Source: Paenibacillus sp. OVF10 (GTDB taxonomy: Bacteria; Bacillota; Bacilli; Paenibacillales; Paenibacillaceae). Taken from it: a stretch of DNA of 64,000 nt. The notes under the pieces are model-generated. The model worked only from the letters and a program-made list of their open reading frames with translations. It was not told where the DNA came from and searched no databases. Of the stretch, positions 50,536 through 61,179 are shown in pieces; positions within the stretch are counted from its first letter, which is position 1, and every line of letters begins with the position of its first letter. The stretch covers positions 3,658,001 to 3,722,000 of the forward strand of contig CP094668.1 in the NCBI GenBank assembly GCA_022836915.1, written 5' to 3'. The position numbers and the translations under genes were made by a program.

Positions 50536-50566
50536 TTGACTTCGTGTAAGACGAAGGAGCTAGGGT
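50536..50566 (+). promoter_or_regulatory. MerR-type promoter of the aldo/keto reductase gene
   Basis: TTGACT (50536-50541), 19-bp spacer, TAGGGT (50561-50566). The dyad CTTCGT-GTAAG-ACGAAG (50540-50556) lies in the spacer. Confidence 0.72.
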
Positions 50567-50672
50567 TATTGTAACGCAAGTCGGCCGGAAGTGGAATCCT
50601 CGCTTCGTTGCTGAATTTCAGGAATACGTGACCACTTGCGATTCACAATTGAACCATAGGAGGAAATTGAAT

Positions 50673-51524
50673 ATGCAAACTGTAACCTTGAACAATGGAG
50701 TGAAAATGCCGATTATTGGCTTTGGTGTCTACCAGGTTCCCGATGCTGATGAATGTGAGAACACGGTATATGAGGCGCTGAAGGCCGGTTACCGCCTAAT
50801 TGATACCGCTGCCGGTTACCTAAACGAAGAAGCGGTTGGACGTGCAATTAAACGCAGTGGCATAGCGCGGGAAGAACTTTTCATCACGACCAAGCTTTGG
50901 ATTCAGGATGCAGGATACGAAAGTGCCAAGCGGGCGTTTGCCAAATCATTAAGTAAGCTGCAGCTCGATTATCTGGATATGTACCTCATTCACATGCCGT
51001 TTGGTGATTACTACGGCGGATGGCGTGCGATGGAAGAACTATACCGTGAGGGCAAGATCAGGGCTATCGGTGTCAGTAACTTCCTACCTGACCGCCTGAT
51101 GGACCTCATCGTCCACAACGAAGTTGTGCCTGTCATCAATCAGATCGAAACTCATCCGTTTCAACAGCAGGTCGACAGCGCTGTTTTCATGAAAGAACAG
51201 GGGATACAGCACCAGTCATGGTCCCCGTTCGCCGAAGGTCGCAACAATTTGTTCAGCAACGAAGTCTTGGTTTCCATTGCCGAGAAACATAACAAATCCG
51301 TCGCCCAGGTTGTACTGCGCTGGCTTGTGCAGCGGGATGTTGTTGTTATTCCAAAATCAGTACGCAAAGAGCGGCTTATCGAGAACTTCGATATTTTCGA
51401 CTTTGTACTAAGCCCGGAAGAGATTGCAACCATTTCCACACTGGATACCAAGGAAAGTCTATTCATGAAGATTGATAATCCTGAAGTTGCCAAGATGCTG
51501 GGCAATATGAAAGTGGATTTGTAG
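50673..51524 (+). CDS. Aldo/keto reductase (AKR5-like)
   Basis: 283-aa (alpha/beta)8 NADPH reductase. Catalytic residues fall in [16 protein letters not shown] (Asp and Tyr), FITTKLW (Lys) and MYLIHMPFG (His); [14 protein letters not shown] binds the NADPH phosphate. Resembles 2,5-diketo-gluconate or glyoxal-type reductases that detoxify aldehydes. ATG 50673 follows TAGGAGGAAA; the in-frame start at 50628 lies upstream of that site. Confidence 0.9.
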   Translation: MQTVTLNNGVKMPIIGFGVYQVPDADECENTVYEALKAGYRLIDTAAGYLNEEAVGRAIKRSGIAREELFITTKLWIQDAGYESAKRAFAKSLSKLQLDYLDMYLIHMPFGDYYGGWRAMEELYREGKIRAIGVSNFLPDRLMDLIVHNEVVPVINQIETHPFQQQVDSAVFMKEQGIQHQSWSPFAEGRNNLFSNEVLVSIAEKHNKSVAQVVLRWLVQRDVVVIPKSVRKERLIENFDIFDFVLSPEEIATISTLDTKESLFMKIDNPEVAKMLGNMKVDL

Positions 51525-51597
51525 CCAAGAACTGATTGCTAGGTTTATGAAACGTAGCATTATCGTAGCACTTGAAGTAATAAAAGCAATCCAATGC

Positions 51598-51628
51598 AAA
51601 ACGCCGACAATCATGTCGGCGTTTTTTT
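51598..51628. terminator. Terminator between aldo/keto reductase and BASS transporter
   Basis: AAAACGCCGACA / TGTCGGCGTTTTTTT hairpin serving convergent genes. Confidence 0.85.
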
Positions 51629-51642
51629 CATCCAATATTTTG

Positions 51643-52616
51643 CTAGGCCGCAGATGTCTTATCTGACTTTTGCAGAAGCTGAGAGCGACGACCGAGCAGA
51701 TAACCTGTTAATGAAGCAAGCATCTGCTGGAATACCATGCCTAGAACAACCGGGACAGCAACAGGTGGCGGAAAATAAGAAACAGCCAGTACTGCGCCAG
51801 CGCTGATATTACGCATACCTCCATTGAACACCAGAGCGACCTGATCAGCCTCGTTCCAGCCTAGCAATCGGGCGATGAAGTAACTTAGCGCATAACCGAA
51901 TGATGCCAGGAAAATAATGATGACCGCAAGACCAGCCAACTTCCAGTTGAAATCAGCCAAGTAGGGTGCAACGACAGATCCGTTAATCGCAACGACAGAT
52001 GCCATGAACAATTTGGATAACGGGTTCAACCTTGGTCCCCAGACCGGGACAATGGAGCCTTTGGTCCACTCATTCAGCAGCATACCGAGCAGGGATGGTA
52101 CAACAATCATCCAGAACAGACTGCTCATCATGGCTGCCGTGTCCAGTGTAACACTGGTGCCGATTAACAGGGATAACACCCCGGGCACTACGAAAGGAGC
52201 AAGCATGGTATCAATCAGGATGATGGATAGCGTAAGTGCGATATTGCCCCGATAGATGCTGACCCAGATGAAGCTGCTTATTCCTGTCGGAATCACGGCT
52301 GCCAGAACAAGGCCCGTTATGGTGTACGCATCTGTAGGGAAGACCAGATGACCCATACCGAGAGCAATTAGAGGCATCGCCAAATGCAAAATAAACAGAC
52401 ATACAAACAGGGGAACGGCTTCTTCAGCACGTTCACAAAATCCCGTATCCCAAGACTGATACTTCCAGCGAACGTCATGAACGCAAAAAGCCAAGGAGAT
52501 AAAAAGGTATAAGAAGAAAGAAAACTCCCGCATAACACGCCAATAATAATACTGATTGGGGTAATCAGTGGCATGATGCGGTTCAAGCGTTGGTTCAAGG
52601 CTTGAAGCATAATCAT
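51643..52616 (-). CDS. Bile acid:sodium symporter (BASS) family transporter (frameshifted)
   Basis: Membrane protein of about nine or ten helices with the BASS/SBF features LVLAAVIPTGISSFIWVSIYRGN and VALVFNGGMRNISAGAVLA. The family couples sodium to uptake of organic anions such as pantoate or bile acids. The frame breaks at GGGG 52420-52423 (plus strand); repair joins VLKKPF to PLFVCLFILHLAMPLIALGMG and gives 324 aa. The start is ATG 52616, or ATG 52610, with AAGGGA upstream. Confidence 0.85.
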
Positions 52617-52751
52617 GACATCCCTTTACCGTGTGATTTTACTATTATACATGTTAATAACGTTGGCTGCAGACCCATTTGCAATGAAGCAGTCTGAACA
52701 GGTATCATGGACTTGGAACAAGGATTCCGATTAGGAGAAGGGGAGATGATC

Positions 52752-53221
52752 ATGTCTATAAGAAAAGAAAGCACACATTAATGATGACAGGGCTTATTGC
52801 ATCAAGTATTCTTTTGATTTCGGCCTGTTCAGTCGTGGAACAAGCTAATCAAAGTTTAGATTATGTGAGTGGGGCTACTGATTATATAGAACAGGTATCA
52901 AACGCCGGGGCTGATCTGCAAGAGCTTGCATCGGGTGCGGTGAATAATCCGGAGATTACAACGCAGATTCAGGAGAAAATCGATCTGATCCAAGCAGAAG
53001 CAAGTGAATTTTCTCAGTTGACTGCTCCTGCAATAGGAGAGAGCATTCATGAGAATCTGGTTAGTTACAATACTCAATTAACAGAAGTAGTGGACAATTT
53101 CGAAAATACAATTGCAGAGCAAGGTTTTACGGCAGAAAATTGGGAGAAGACAGGCATTCCTGAACTGATCACCAATATCAATAATTTGAAAGATCCGCTT
53201 AGCGGACTTCAGGGTGAATAA
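52752..53221 (+). CDS. DUF6376-like lipoprotein (frameshifted)
   Basis: Small extracytoplasmic lipoprotein, 156 aa after repair. ATG 52752 with GGGGAGATGAT upstream starts MSIRK; one A added at AAAA 52763-52766 continues as RKHTLMMTGLIASSILLISAC. That is a signal peptide with lipobox ISAC. The mature part (EQANQSLDYVSGATDYIEQVSNAG…) is helical and resembles DUF6376 proteins of bacilli. Function unknown. Without the repair the gene would lack its N-terminus. Confidence 0.75.
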
Positions 53222-53279
53222 ATTGAATTGTTCTTAGCACCTTAAGACAATCCAGTTTGTAATCGAATACTTGAGAAGG

Positions 53280-53323
53280 GCGAGATATCGGAATGATTGA
53301 ATTACCGTTATGCTCGCTTTTTT
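53280..53323 (+). terminator. Terminator after the lipoprotein gene
   Basis: GCGAG…CTCGC with internal CGG/CCG pairing, followed by six T. Confidence 0.65.
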
Positions 53324-53432
53324 ATTTTCCCAAAACGGATGCATATTTAATATCACAGGAGCTAGACTATATCATGTAAATAGGAGATGTATATGACATT
53401 TATCTCATATTTATGTGAAGATGATCTATGGT

Positions 53433-53461
53433 TTGACAAGGTTGGGACAGAGGCGTATGAT
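53433..53461 (+). promoter_or_regulatory. Promoter of the SDR gene at 53546
   Basis: TTGACA (53433-53438), exactly 17 bp, TATGAT (53456-53461). Confidence 0.8.
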
Positions 53462-53545
53462 AAGTATATAAGTTAATAAAATATAGTTACTTACTATAAG
53501 TTTAGAACTGCACCTAAATATATTTTGCCAAAGGAGAGCTGAGTC

Positions 53546-54300
53546 ATGACGGAGCACAATGGAAAAGTAATCATTATTACAGGTGGAGCCAGTGGTATTG
53601 GTAAAGAGACAGCACTTCAACTTTCGGATCAAGGTGCGACTATTGTTGTCGCTGACTATAATGAAGACGGAGCGAAGAAGCTTGCGGCAGAGATTGAAGC
53701 AGCAGGCGGAACAGCGGGCGCGTACAAAGTGGATGTATCCAAAGGGGACGAGATCAAAGCCTTGATCGACTGGACCGTAGAGCAATATGGTACGTTAAGC
53801 GGTATTTTCAATAACGCAGGCATTGGACTTGTGAAGCCATTTCTGGAGATGGACCCGGAATCCTATCACAGAGTCATTGATGTAGATCAGCACAGTGTAT
53901 ACTACGGCATGTATTATGGCGCGAAAAAATGGTTGAATTAAATGTACAAGGTACCATTGTAAATACAGCTTCGATCTATGGAAGTGTTGCTGCAGTAGGC
54001 AGCTTCAACTACAATGCAGCCAAGGCTGCTGTTGTTATGATGTCCAAATCCGGTGCATTGGAACTTGCTGAGCATGGAATTCGTGTAGTTGGTGTAGCAC
54101 CTGGCTTTATTGAAACACCTATTCTGGGTGATGACAAAGCCATGAAGGATGCACTTGCTACTCAACATATGCGTGGAGAGCTTATTCAACCGGAGAAAGT
54201 AGCCAGTGTGGTTACATTCCTGTTCAGTGATGCAGCAAGTGCAGTGAACGGTACAACCGTAGCCGTAGATGATGGATTCCTCAGCTTCAAAACCAAATAA
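53546..54300 (+). CDS. Short-chain dehydrogenase/reductase (frameshifted)
   Basis: Classical SDR, 251 aa after repair. It has TGGASGIGKETALQL (cofactor), VADYN (acidic residue favouring NAD), NNAGIG, the catalytic Ser in NTASIYGSVA, YNAAK (Tyr, Lys) and the C-terminal GTTVAVDDGF. The frame breaks at A6 53924-53929; one A gives AKKMVELNVQGTIVNTAS. Substrate unknown. ATG 53546 follows AAAGGAGAG. Confidence 0.88.
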
Positions 54301-54344
54301 ATAACCTTCTAAAATTAAGAGAACTCATCTCAAAAAACAGAAAA

Positions 54345-54383
54345 AAACGGTGCAGAACGATTTATTCGTTTTGCACCGTTTTT
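54345..54383 (+). terminator. Intrinsic terminator after the SDR gene
   Basis: AAACGGTGCAGAACGA / TCGTTTTGCACCGTTT hairpin with T tail. Confidence 0.85.
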
Positions 54384-54490
54384 GTATTTTCATTATAAAG
54401 TAATCGTAGCATGTGAGATGGAAATAAGTTTGTCGAATCATCCCGAAAATTCAGAGATCGTGATACAATTAGCAAGGTTATAGCTTTTTA

Positions 54491-54661
54491 TCATTTTGTG
54501 GTGTCATAGACAATTCGAACGCCGAGAGAGCCATAGCTCTCTTCTTTGTAATGACATTGAGAACAGGTTTTGGTCGAGCACAACGCATCGTTATGAACTT
54601 GTAATTTTTCGTTGCACTGTGGACATTTATTTTCAAAAAGAGTCTTCAACACGTTAAACAT
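54491..54661 (-). CDS. Small zinc-ribbon-like protein (56 aa)
   Basis: Short minus-strand frame, MFNVLKTLFENKCPQCNEKL… with CPQC and CSTKTCSQC cysteine clusters followed by HYKEESYGSLGVRIVYDTTK. Four or more paired cysteines at zinc-ribbon spacing argue for a real coding gene. The ribosome binding site is weak (GAGTGAT). Function unknown; divergent from the TauE/SafE gene 126 bp away. Confidence 0.6.
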   Translation of the reverse strand: MFNVLKTLFENKCPQCNEKLQVHNDALCSTKTCSQCHYKEESYGSLGVRIVYDTTK

Positions 54662-54786
54662 GCTTAATCACTCATTTCGGATTAATTTACTTGGTTTTCA
54701 TTATAACGGATTATATTCACCTTGTATAGCACTTTTGAGTGGTATTGAGATGAGATTTATATTGCACGAAAGGAAGCGCATAACCG

Positions 54787-55584
54787 ATGGATCTTCTGCT
54801 TTTTATCATCATGTTTATACTGGGTCTGGTCGGTTCATTCTTCTCCGGTTTGTTGGGTATTGGTGGGGCCATTATCAATTATCCGCTGTTGTTATATGTT
54901 CCATCCTGGATGGGACTGGAGCCATTCTCAGCACATCAGGTATCTTCGATTAGTATGTTTCAAGTGTTTTTCGCTTCACTTGCCGGTGTGATTGCATTCC
55001 GCAGAAAAGTAAAAACGGGTAGAAGTGGTGGGGCGATCGTTCACCGCGGTTTGGTGCTGTATATGGGCTCCAGCATTCTTGCTGGCAGTCTGATCGGCGG
55101 GTTCATATCCGGTCACCTGGACGGAAGGGTTATTAATCTGATCTATGGCATTCTGGCGATCATGGCGATTGTGCTTATGCTGATTCCCGGAAAGGGAAAG
55201 CTTGATACCTCAGCTCCATTGGTGTTTAACCGATGGATTGCCGCAGGTACTGCTTTTGCAGTAGGCATTGTATCAGGAATTGTTGGTGCGGGTGGTGCCT
55301 TTATCCTTATTCCCATCATGCTGACGATTCTCAATATCCCCGTACGAACAACGATTGCTTCTTCACTGGCAATTGTATTTATCTCCGCCATTGGCGGCGT
55401 TATAGGTAAAATTACGGGCGGGGACATTCCGCTAGAACCCATTATCTATACGGTGATCGGAAGTCTGCTGGGGGCATCCCTTGGTTCACGGGTTAGTTCG
55501 ATGATCAATGTGAGGGTACTTCGATATGCATTAATCGTACTTATCGCCATCACAGCGGTCAAAGTCTGGTCATCTATTCTGTAA
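54787..55584 (+). CDS. TauE/SafE-family sulfite/organosulfonate exporter
   Basis: 265-aa membrane protein with eight predicted helices. It has the duplicated TauE/SafE motifs GSFFSGLLGIGGAIINYPLLLY and GIVSGIVGAGGAFILIPIMLTILNIPVRTTIASSLAIVFISA. The family exports sulfite, sulfoacetate or related anions; the real substrate is unknown. ATG 54787 follows AAAGGAAG. Confidence 0.88.
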   Translation: MDLLLFIIMFILGLVGSFFSGLLGIGGAIINYPLLLYVPSWMGLEPFSAHQVSSISMFQVFFASLAGVIAFRRKVKTGRSGGAIVHRGLVLYMGSSILAGSLIGGFISGHLDGRVINLIYGILAIMAIVLMLIPGKGKLDTSAPLVFNRWIAAGTAFAVGIVSGIVGAGGAFILIPIMLTILNIPVRTTIASSLAIVFISAIGGVIGKITGGDIPLEPIIYTVIGSLLGASLGSRVSSMINVRVLRYALIVLIAITAVKVWSSIL

Positions 55585-55714
55585 AATCACGTATATGGGA
55601 ATGAGCAGTGACGATTTCGTAACCAAACGGTTGGATCGCCGTATAAAGGTTATGAACATGAGCTGAAGCGTTGGATACACGATCAAATGAGTTCAGTTTT
55701 CGTCCATGGAGCAC
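55574..55714 (-). CDS. Possible small protein convergent with and overlapping tauE (46 aa)
   Basis: GTG 55714 lies 6 nt after AAAGGAGATGAG on the minus strand and opens MLHGRKLNSFDRVSNASAHVHNLYTAIQPFGYEIVTAHSH…, ending 11 bp inside the convergent exporter gene. Composition is protein-like and the ribosome binding site is good, but I recognise no family. It may be chance. Confidence 0.4.
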   Translation of the reverse strand: MLHGRKLNSFDRVSNASAHVHNLYTAIQPFGYEIVTAHSHIRDFTE

Positions 55715-55771
55715 CTCATCTCCTTTCATGGATACATGTTTAACATTAATAGAAGTTGAGGTATCCACCCT

Positions 55772-58151
55772 ATGAATAACGTACTTACAGAACAGGCTGA
55801 TGCAGGATATCGGCTAGCTGAGCAGAAAGCATCTCAGTATTTTACTTCTCTTAGACAGCAACTTATGGATAATACGTATACGACAGCACTTACCCAAGAT
55901 ATTCATGTATGGCAAAAGAAACACATTCATCGTTTTGCCTGGCTTTCTCTTCTATCACCTAGCAAAAGAAAACCGGATCCCCGGGATGTTCATAGATATA
56001 TCCACTGGCTGAATACTACAGGAAAGCTGGATGATTACCTGGATCGGAGTATCTCCTATATTTATATGAGGGATCTGGGGCAAGCCCTTGATTCTCCGGA
56101 TACGCAGGCCCGAATTCAGCACATTGTCCACAATACCAAAAAATACTTTATGGGCTCTGCCACTGGGCGCAAAGGACAGCCCGATTATATCAGTCTGGCT
56201 GCGTTGTACCGGTGGGGACAGAAGGAGCACATTGAAACAGCTGTCATCTGGGTGATGAACAAATTAAAGAATGTAGCATCGAACATCCCGAAGGAGCTGG
56301 ATGCAGAGCAGGCGCAGCGGAAGCTGATCAAGATTATTCTCGGCGTGGTCCTTCATGTGGACGATGAGATGAATGAGCAGACACCACCTGAAGAACGTGC
56401 CCGGAGATTTGATGCGGCGATTCGACTTGGTTATTCTTACGGTTTGACATATCCATTTGTGGATGACTTGCTGGATTCACAGGCTTTGACTGTTCAGGAA
56501 AAAGAACAATATTCCCTGATGATACGTGATGCACTTCTTACCGGAGTCGTACCTGATCTGGGGAGTGGAAAGGCAGCAACCTTGAAGTGATTGAATATGT
56601 ACATTCCGAGCTTCGGGAAGCATTTGAGTACATTAAGAACTACCAGCATCCAGAGAAACAGCGCACGTTCTTAGAGCAATCCTATGTGTTCTTTCAGTCT
56701 CAGGAGATCGATCGCAACAAGAAATTAGCCAATGCAAATTATACCAATGAAGAATTGTACATTCCGATTATTATCAAATCTTCTTCTTCCCGATTAATCG
56801 TCCGGTCTGTTCTCAGTGCACAGGTGGATGAAGGATTTGATCTGCGGACGTTCTATTACGGGATATATAATCAGTTGGCCGATGATTTTGCCGATATGTT
56901 TGACGATATGGAAGAAGGGGCAGTAACTCCTTATACGTACTATTTGAAGTATCGAGATTTGCGCCCTGATCTGATTAATCCATATGAATTGTATTGGGCA
57001 GTCATCTCTCATCTAATCCATGATGTGTACAACTCGGATGCCAAGACCCGTGAGGTCATACTGGATCGTGCGATCAACGGGCTGAAACGTTGTAAAGAAC
57101 GGTTGGGGCAGCAGAAATATGATGAAGTGATGACGATCTTTGCTTCTGGGCAGCCTGAATTCAATCAACTGGTTCAACAGATGGTGCGAAAAGCGGATGA
57201 CGTTGATTTTCTTGATAAATTGTTACGGGATCAGGTCGTGCTTCAATTGAAAAATGACAAGCAGGAGAAAGAGGAGTTCAAACAGACCATTCGAACGGTT
57301 CGCGAACAGATTAATGTGGAGTTGCAGATTGCCAAGCCCGATGGTCTTCATGAGATGAAAGAAACGCTGATCGATGCAGCCAATTACAGTTTGCAAGGCG
57401 ACGGAAAAAGGCTACGTCCGATATTAACTTGGGTTATGGGCGTGCGCGAGTATGGTCTACCTGAGTCATCCATCGTTCCGCTGCTAAGATCGCTGGAGTA
57501 CATGCACACCGCTTCCCTGATCTTTGATGATCTGCCTACGCAGGATAATGCTTCGACAAGACGTGGACGTTCCACGCTGCACCAGGTACACAATAGCGCC
57601 ACAGCAGAGCTTACCGGTCTGTTTCTCATTCAGAAGGCGATAGGAGAGCAATCCTCATTGAATCGCTTTGATGCGGCAACCGTGCTAACGCTCATTCAGT
57701 ATTCGGCTGAAAAAGCAGAGGATATGTGTATGGGGCAGGCGATGGATCTGAACTCCAAAGGCAAAGTGTTAACTCTTGAGCAGTTGAACATGATCTGTTT
57801 TTACAAAACAGGCATTGCCTTCGAAGCTGCCCTGGTCATGCCAGCGATACTTGCCCAAGTGAAGGAACCGGAGATGGCTACACTGAAGAAGTTCGCTTAT
57901 CATGCGGGGATCGCCTTCCAGATCAAGGACGACTTGCTGGATTTCGAGGGCAATCACCTCATTCTTGGGAAACCTGCAGGTCAGGATGAGCGGAACAACA
58001 ATTCAACCTTTGTGTCCATTCTTGGTGATGAAGGCGCGAAAAAGAGATGTGGGAGCATTATTGTCTTGCGACAGATGCATTGAACGAGATGGCGAAACCT
58101 ATTCCCTTCTTGAGACATTTATTGGATTATCTTGTTGGTCGCGAGCGCTAA
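55772..58151 (+). CDS. Double-domain class I isoprenoid synthase, C-terminal polyprenyl synthetase (two frameshifts)
   Basis: Adding a G at 56584 (ATLEVIEYVHSELRE) and an A at A5 58039-58043 (GAKKEMWEHYC…LLDYLVGRER) yields one 793-aa protein. The C-terminal half is a trans-prenyltransferase: GDGKRLRP (~543-550), first Asp-rich motif DDLPTQD (~586-592) followed by RRG, and second motif DDLLD (~720-724). The N-terminal half is all-helical and carries DDEMNE (~197), DDLLD (~231) and DDFADMFDD (~371), so it looks like a second, diverged class I isoprenoid fold. It may make a polyprenyl diphosphate and act on it in the same polypeptide; the product is unknown. ATG 55772 follows a GAGGT site. Confidence 0.8.
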
Positions 58152-58206
58152 CCTGTTTTACTAACGATTCCGTGTTGCGTATGACTTATTATGATATATA
58201 ATGACA

Positions 58207-58250
58207 AAGGTCGGGATTCCATATGAATGGATTCCGGACCTTGTTTGGTT
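58207..58250 (+). terminator. Intrinsic terminator after the isoprenoid synthase gene
   Basis: AAGGTCGGGATTCCAT / ATGGATTCCGGACCTT stem (14 of 16 pairs) followed by a T-rich tract. Confidence 0.75.
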
Positions 58251-58423
58251 TTAAAGACACAAATCTCTTAAAAAGATTTGTTTCAATAACTGAAATTCTG
58301 GGTATTAAGCAGGTACTGTTGTTTTAAATCTGACTAATTTTTATAGAACATCTTATATCAGTAAAAACTTTAGATTTCGACAATCTTTATATGGAGTCTA
58401 TATGCCAAAAAGGAGAACTTACA

Positions 58424-61050
58424 ATGCAGGTTCAAAAGGTCGATCATCATGAATTGTTCGAGCAGATATATAACCAAGCGCCTATTGGGATTGCACTCGT
58501 TGCTCCAACAGGGCAATGGATGAAAGTGAACCCTGCTTTTTGCTGTATGCTAGGTTATACAAGTGATGAATTAATGAATCTCACGTATCAGGATATTACA
58601 CATCCGGATGATTCGTCACAAGATATGATCTGTAGTTATGAGTTATTTGAAGGTAAATCAAAAGAAAATCAATACGAAAAACGTTACATTAATAAAAATG
58701 GTGACATCTTATGGTGTTCAATACATGTTTCCTTGGTTCGAAGCGAAATTACGGATGAACCTCTTTATTCCGTTTGCCATATTGTTGATATTTCCAATCG
58801 TAAACTGTCTGAACAAAAACTTCTCCATAGTGAAGAAATGTTCAAACTTATTACGGATCATGCTCAGGAGATCATCTATATTGCCGATTCAGAGGGAGTT
58901 TGTCGGTTCTGCTCACCGTCAGTCCAACAAATATTGGGTTATTCCCCGGAAGAAGTCATTGGCCGAAACAATAATGCTTCCTTTCACCCACAAGATCTGG
59001 AACGGATCTCACAGATGGATTTGACTAAAGGTAATCTGTTGAATATCAGAGTCCGCCATAAAGACGGGCATTATCTTTGGTTTGAAACCACATACAAGGT
59101 CTTTGGTGATGCGGATCATGAACAGCAGATTTTTACAATTGGACGAGATATATCAGAGCGAAAAAAACAAAAGGATATCAGTGCAGAGGCTGAACGTATT
59201 GCCTTAATTGGTAGTTGGGAATGGGATATGGTCAAAGACCATATTACATTTTCAGATCAGATCTTTGAGATTTTTGAACTTGAACGCACCTGCAAACCAT
59301 ATCGTATAAGTGATGTTTTTAATGTTATGGATGCCGAAGATATAGCCTCTTTACAAAAACATATTACAGGGGTAAAACAGGGTGAACCGCTCGATTTTGA
59401 ATACAAACACATCAGCTCTGATGGAAATGAGAAGTATCTTCACCTGCGTGGATTGATTACGCTTGATGAGCATCGTCAGCCAGTCCAGCTAAACGGAACA
59501 CTACAGGATATCACTGAACGCAAACGCATCGAATTTAAATTGCAGGAATCTGTGGAGCGATACACTTCGCTTAAGAAATACAATCATGACGCCATTATCT
59601 CGTTTAACATGGATGGTAATATTATGAATGCAAATCCAGTAGCGGTGAAAATGACGGGTTGTCCCGTGGCTGAAATGATCGGTACAAGCATAAGCAGATT
59701 TATCGGAGCCAGTAATCTGGGTCTGATTCTGGGCAGTGATTATGAGATGGCTGAAAAGGAGATCAACGCTGTTCGGCACACGGATGGATCTGAGACAGAA
59801 GTCTTGGCTACGCTTGCTCCAATCATTGTTAATAAGTCCAATGTCGGGTTTTACCTGATAGCGAAGGATATTACGGAGCAGAAAAAACTGCTGGTAGCCA
59901 AAGAGACAGCGGAGAGAATGAATAAGGCCAAAAGTGAATTTTTGGCGATGATGAGCCATGAAATCCGTACACCTATGAACGGTGTAATTGGGATGACGGA
60001 TTTGCTCCTGGATACTCCTGGACTTAGCGGGGAACAAAAGGAATATATTGAAATCATCCAGAAGAGTGGAGATTCCTTGCTTGCCATCATTAATGATATT
60101 CTTGATTTTTCCAAAATCGAGTCGGGAAAAACCGATCTGGTAGAAGATCCTTTTGATCTCGTTGAGATCGTGACCGAGACGGTGCAAATCGTAAAACCGC
60201 TGGCTCGTGAAAAGAAGCTGGATGTTCGTATGTGCGTAGAAGATGCTATTCCAACTCCGGTGTATGGTGATGCTTATCGTCTTAAACAGGTACTTACCAA
60301 TATCATTGGCAACGCGGTCAAATTCACTTCAGAAGGCGGCGTGGAAGTTAAAGTTGGGGTTAAGGAGCAGTCCGGCAATAACGTGCAGCTTTATTTTCAG
60401 GTAAAGGATTCGGGCATTGGGATTCCGGTTGAGAGGAAACAACAATTATTTGAACCTTTCTACCAACTGGACAATTTTATGACCCGCAAACCTCAAGGTA
60501 CCGGTCTTGGCCTTGCCATTAGCAAGAAACTGGTGGAGCTTATGCAGGGGAAGATCTGGATCGAGGAATCGGATGAACCGGGTACAATATTTATATTTAC
60601 CGCCCAATTTAAATTAAATAACGGTGAAGAGAGCAAAAGGTTAGATCAACAGCAGAAGAAGAGCAGAACATCAGCCTTGCGGATTTTAATTGCAGAAGAT
60701 AATGAGGTGAATCAGCTCGTCCTTAGCAGAATCGTTGAGAAAAAGGGCACTTCGTGGATCATGTGGCGGACGGTGTTGAGGCAGTCGAGGCGGTCAAACA
60801 CAATTCATATGATATCGTCTTCATGGATGTGCATATGCCAAGGCTTAATGGATTCGAAGCGACAAAAGCGATTAAAAATTCTTTGCACCCCGAGAGTTGT
60901 CCATACATTATTGCGGTAACTGCAAATGCGGTAAGAGGAGACATGGAAAACTGCTTGAAGGCAGGCATGGATGCGTATATCAGCAAACCGATCAAAATCG
61001 AGTCCATTATGCAAGCATTGGAGACCTATTACATCAAAAATAATCTCTGA
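58424..61050 (+). CDS. Cytoplasmic multi-PAS hybrid histidine kinase with receiver domain (frameshifted)
   Basis: 875 aa after repair. Four PAS/PAC sensor modules come first (~10-130, ~140-260, ~270-380, ~385-500), each ending in a DITERK-like motif. HisKA follows with phospho-His in MMSHEIRTPMNGVIGM, then the HATPase (IIGNAVKFT, DSGIGIP, GTGLGLAI) and a C-terminal receiver (ILIAEDNEVNQLV, phospho-Asp in IVFMDVHMPRLNG). The frame breaks at GGG 60745-60747; one G gives EKKGHFVDHVADGVEAVEAV and restores the receiver. There is no membrane segment, so it senses a cytoplasmic cue. ATG 58424 follows AAAAGGAGAA. No Hpt or output regulator lies nearby. Confidence 0.88.
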
Positions 61051-61074
61051 GTGTTCTAAAAATCGATTCATGAG

Positions 61075-61119
61075 CAAAAAAGCTGTTAGCTTATTGTAAA
61101 TAGGCTAGCAGCTTTTTTT
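61075..61119 (+). terminator. Terminator after the hybrid kinase gene
   Basis: AAAAAGCTGTTAGC / GCTAGCAGCTTTTTTT hairpin, between convergent genes. Confidence 0.85.
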
Positions 61120-61179
61120 GCTGTTCCATGATTTTGTCCTCCACCCCTGTATCCCACAGATGCGACTATGGACAAATTC

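Noticed and set aside
54612..54953. 113-codon plus-strand frame ahead of tauE
   Set aside because: It overlaps the start of the exporter in another frame and the CxxC gene on the other strand; no ribosome binding site.
59501..60187. 228-codon minus-strand open frame inside the hybrid kinase
   Set aside because: Antisense shadow; cysteine- and histidine-rich junk composition and no start signal.
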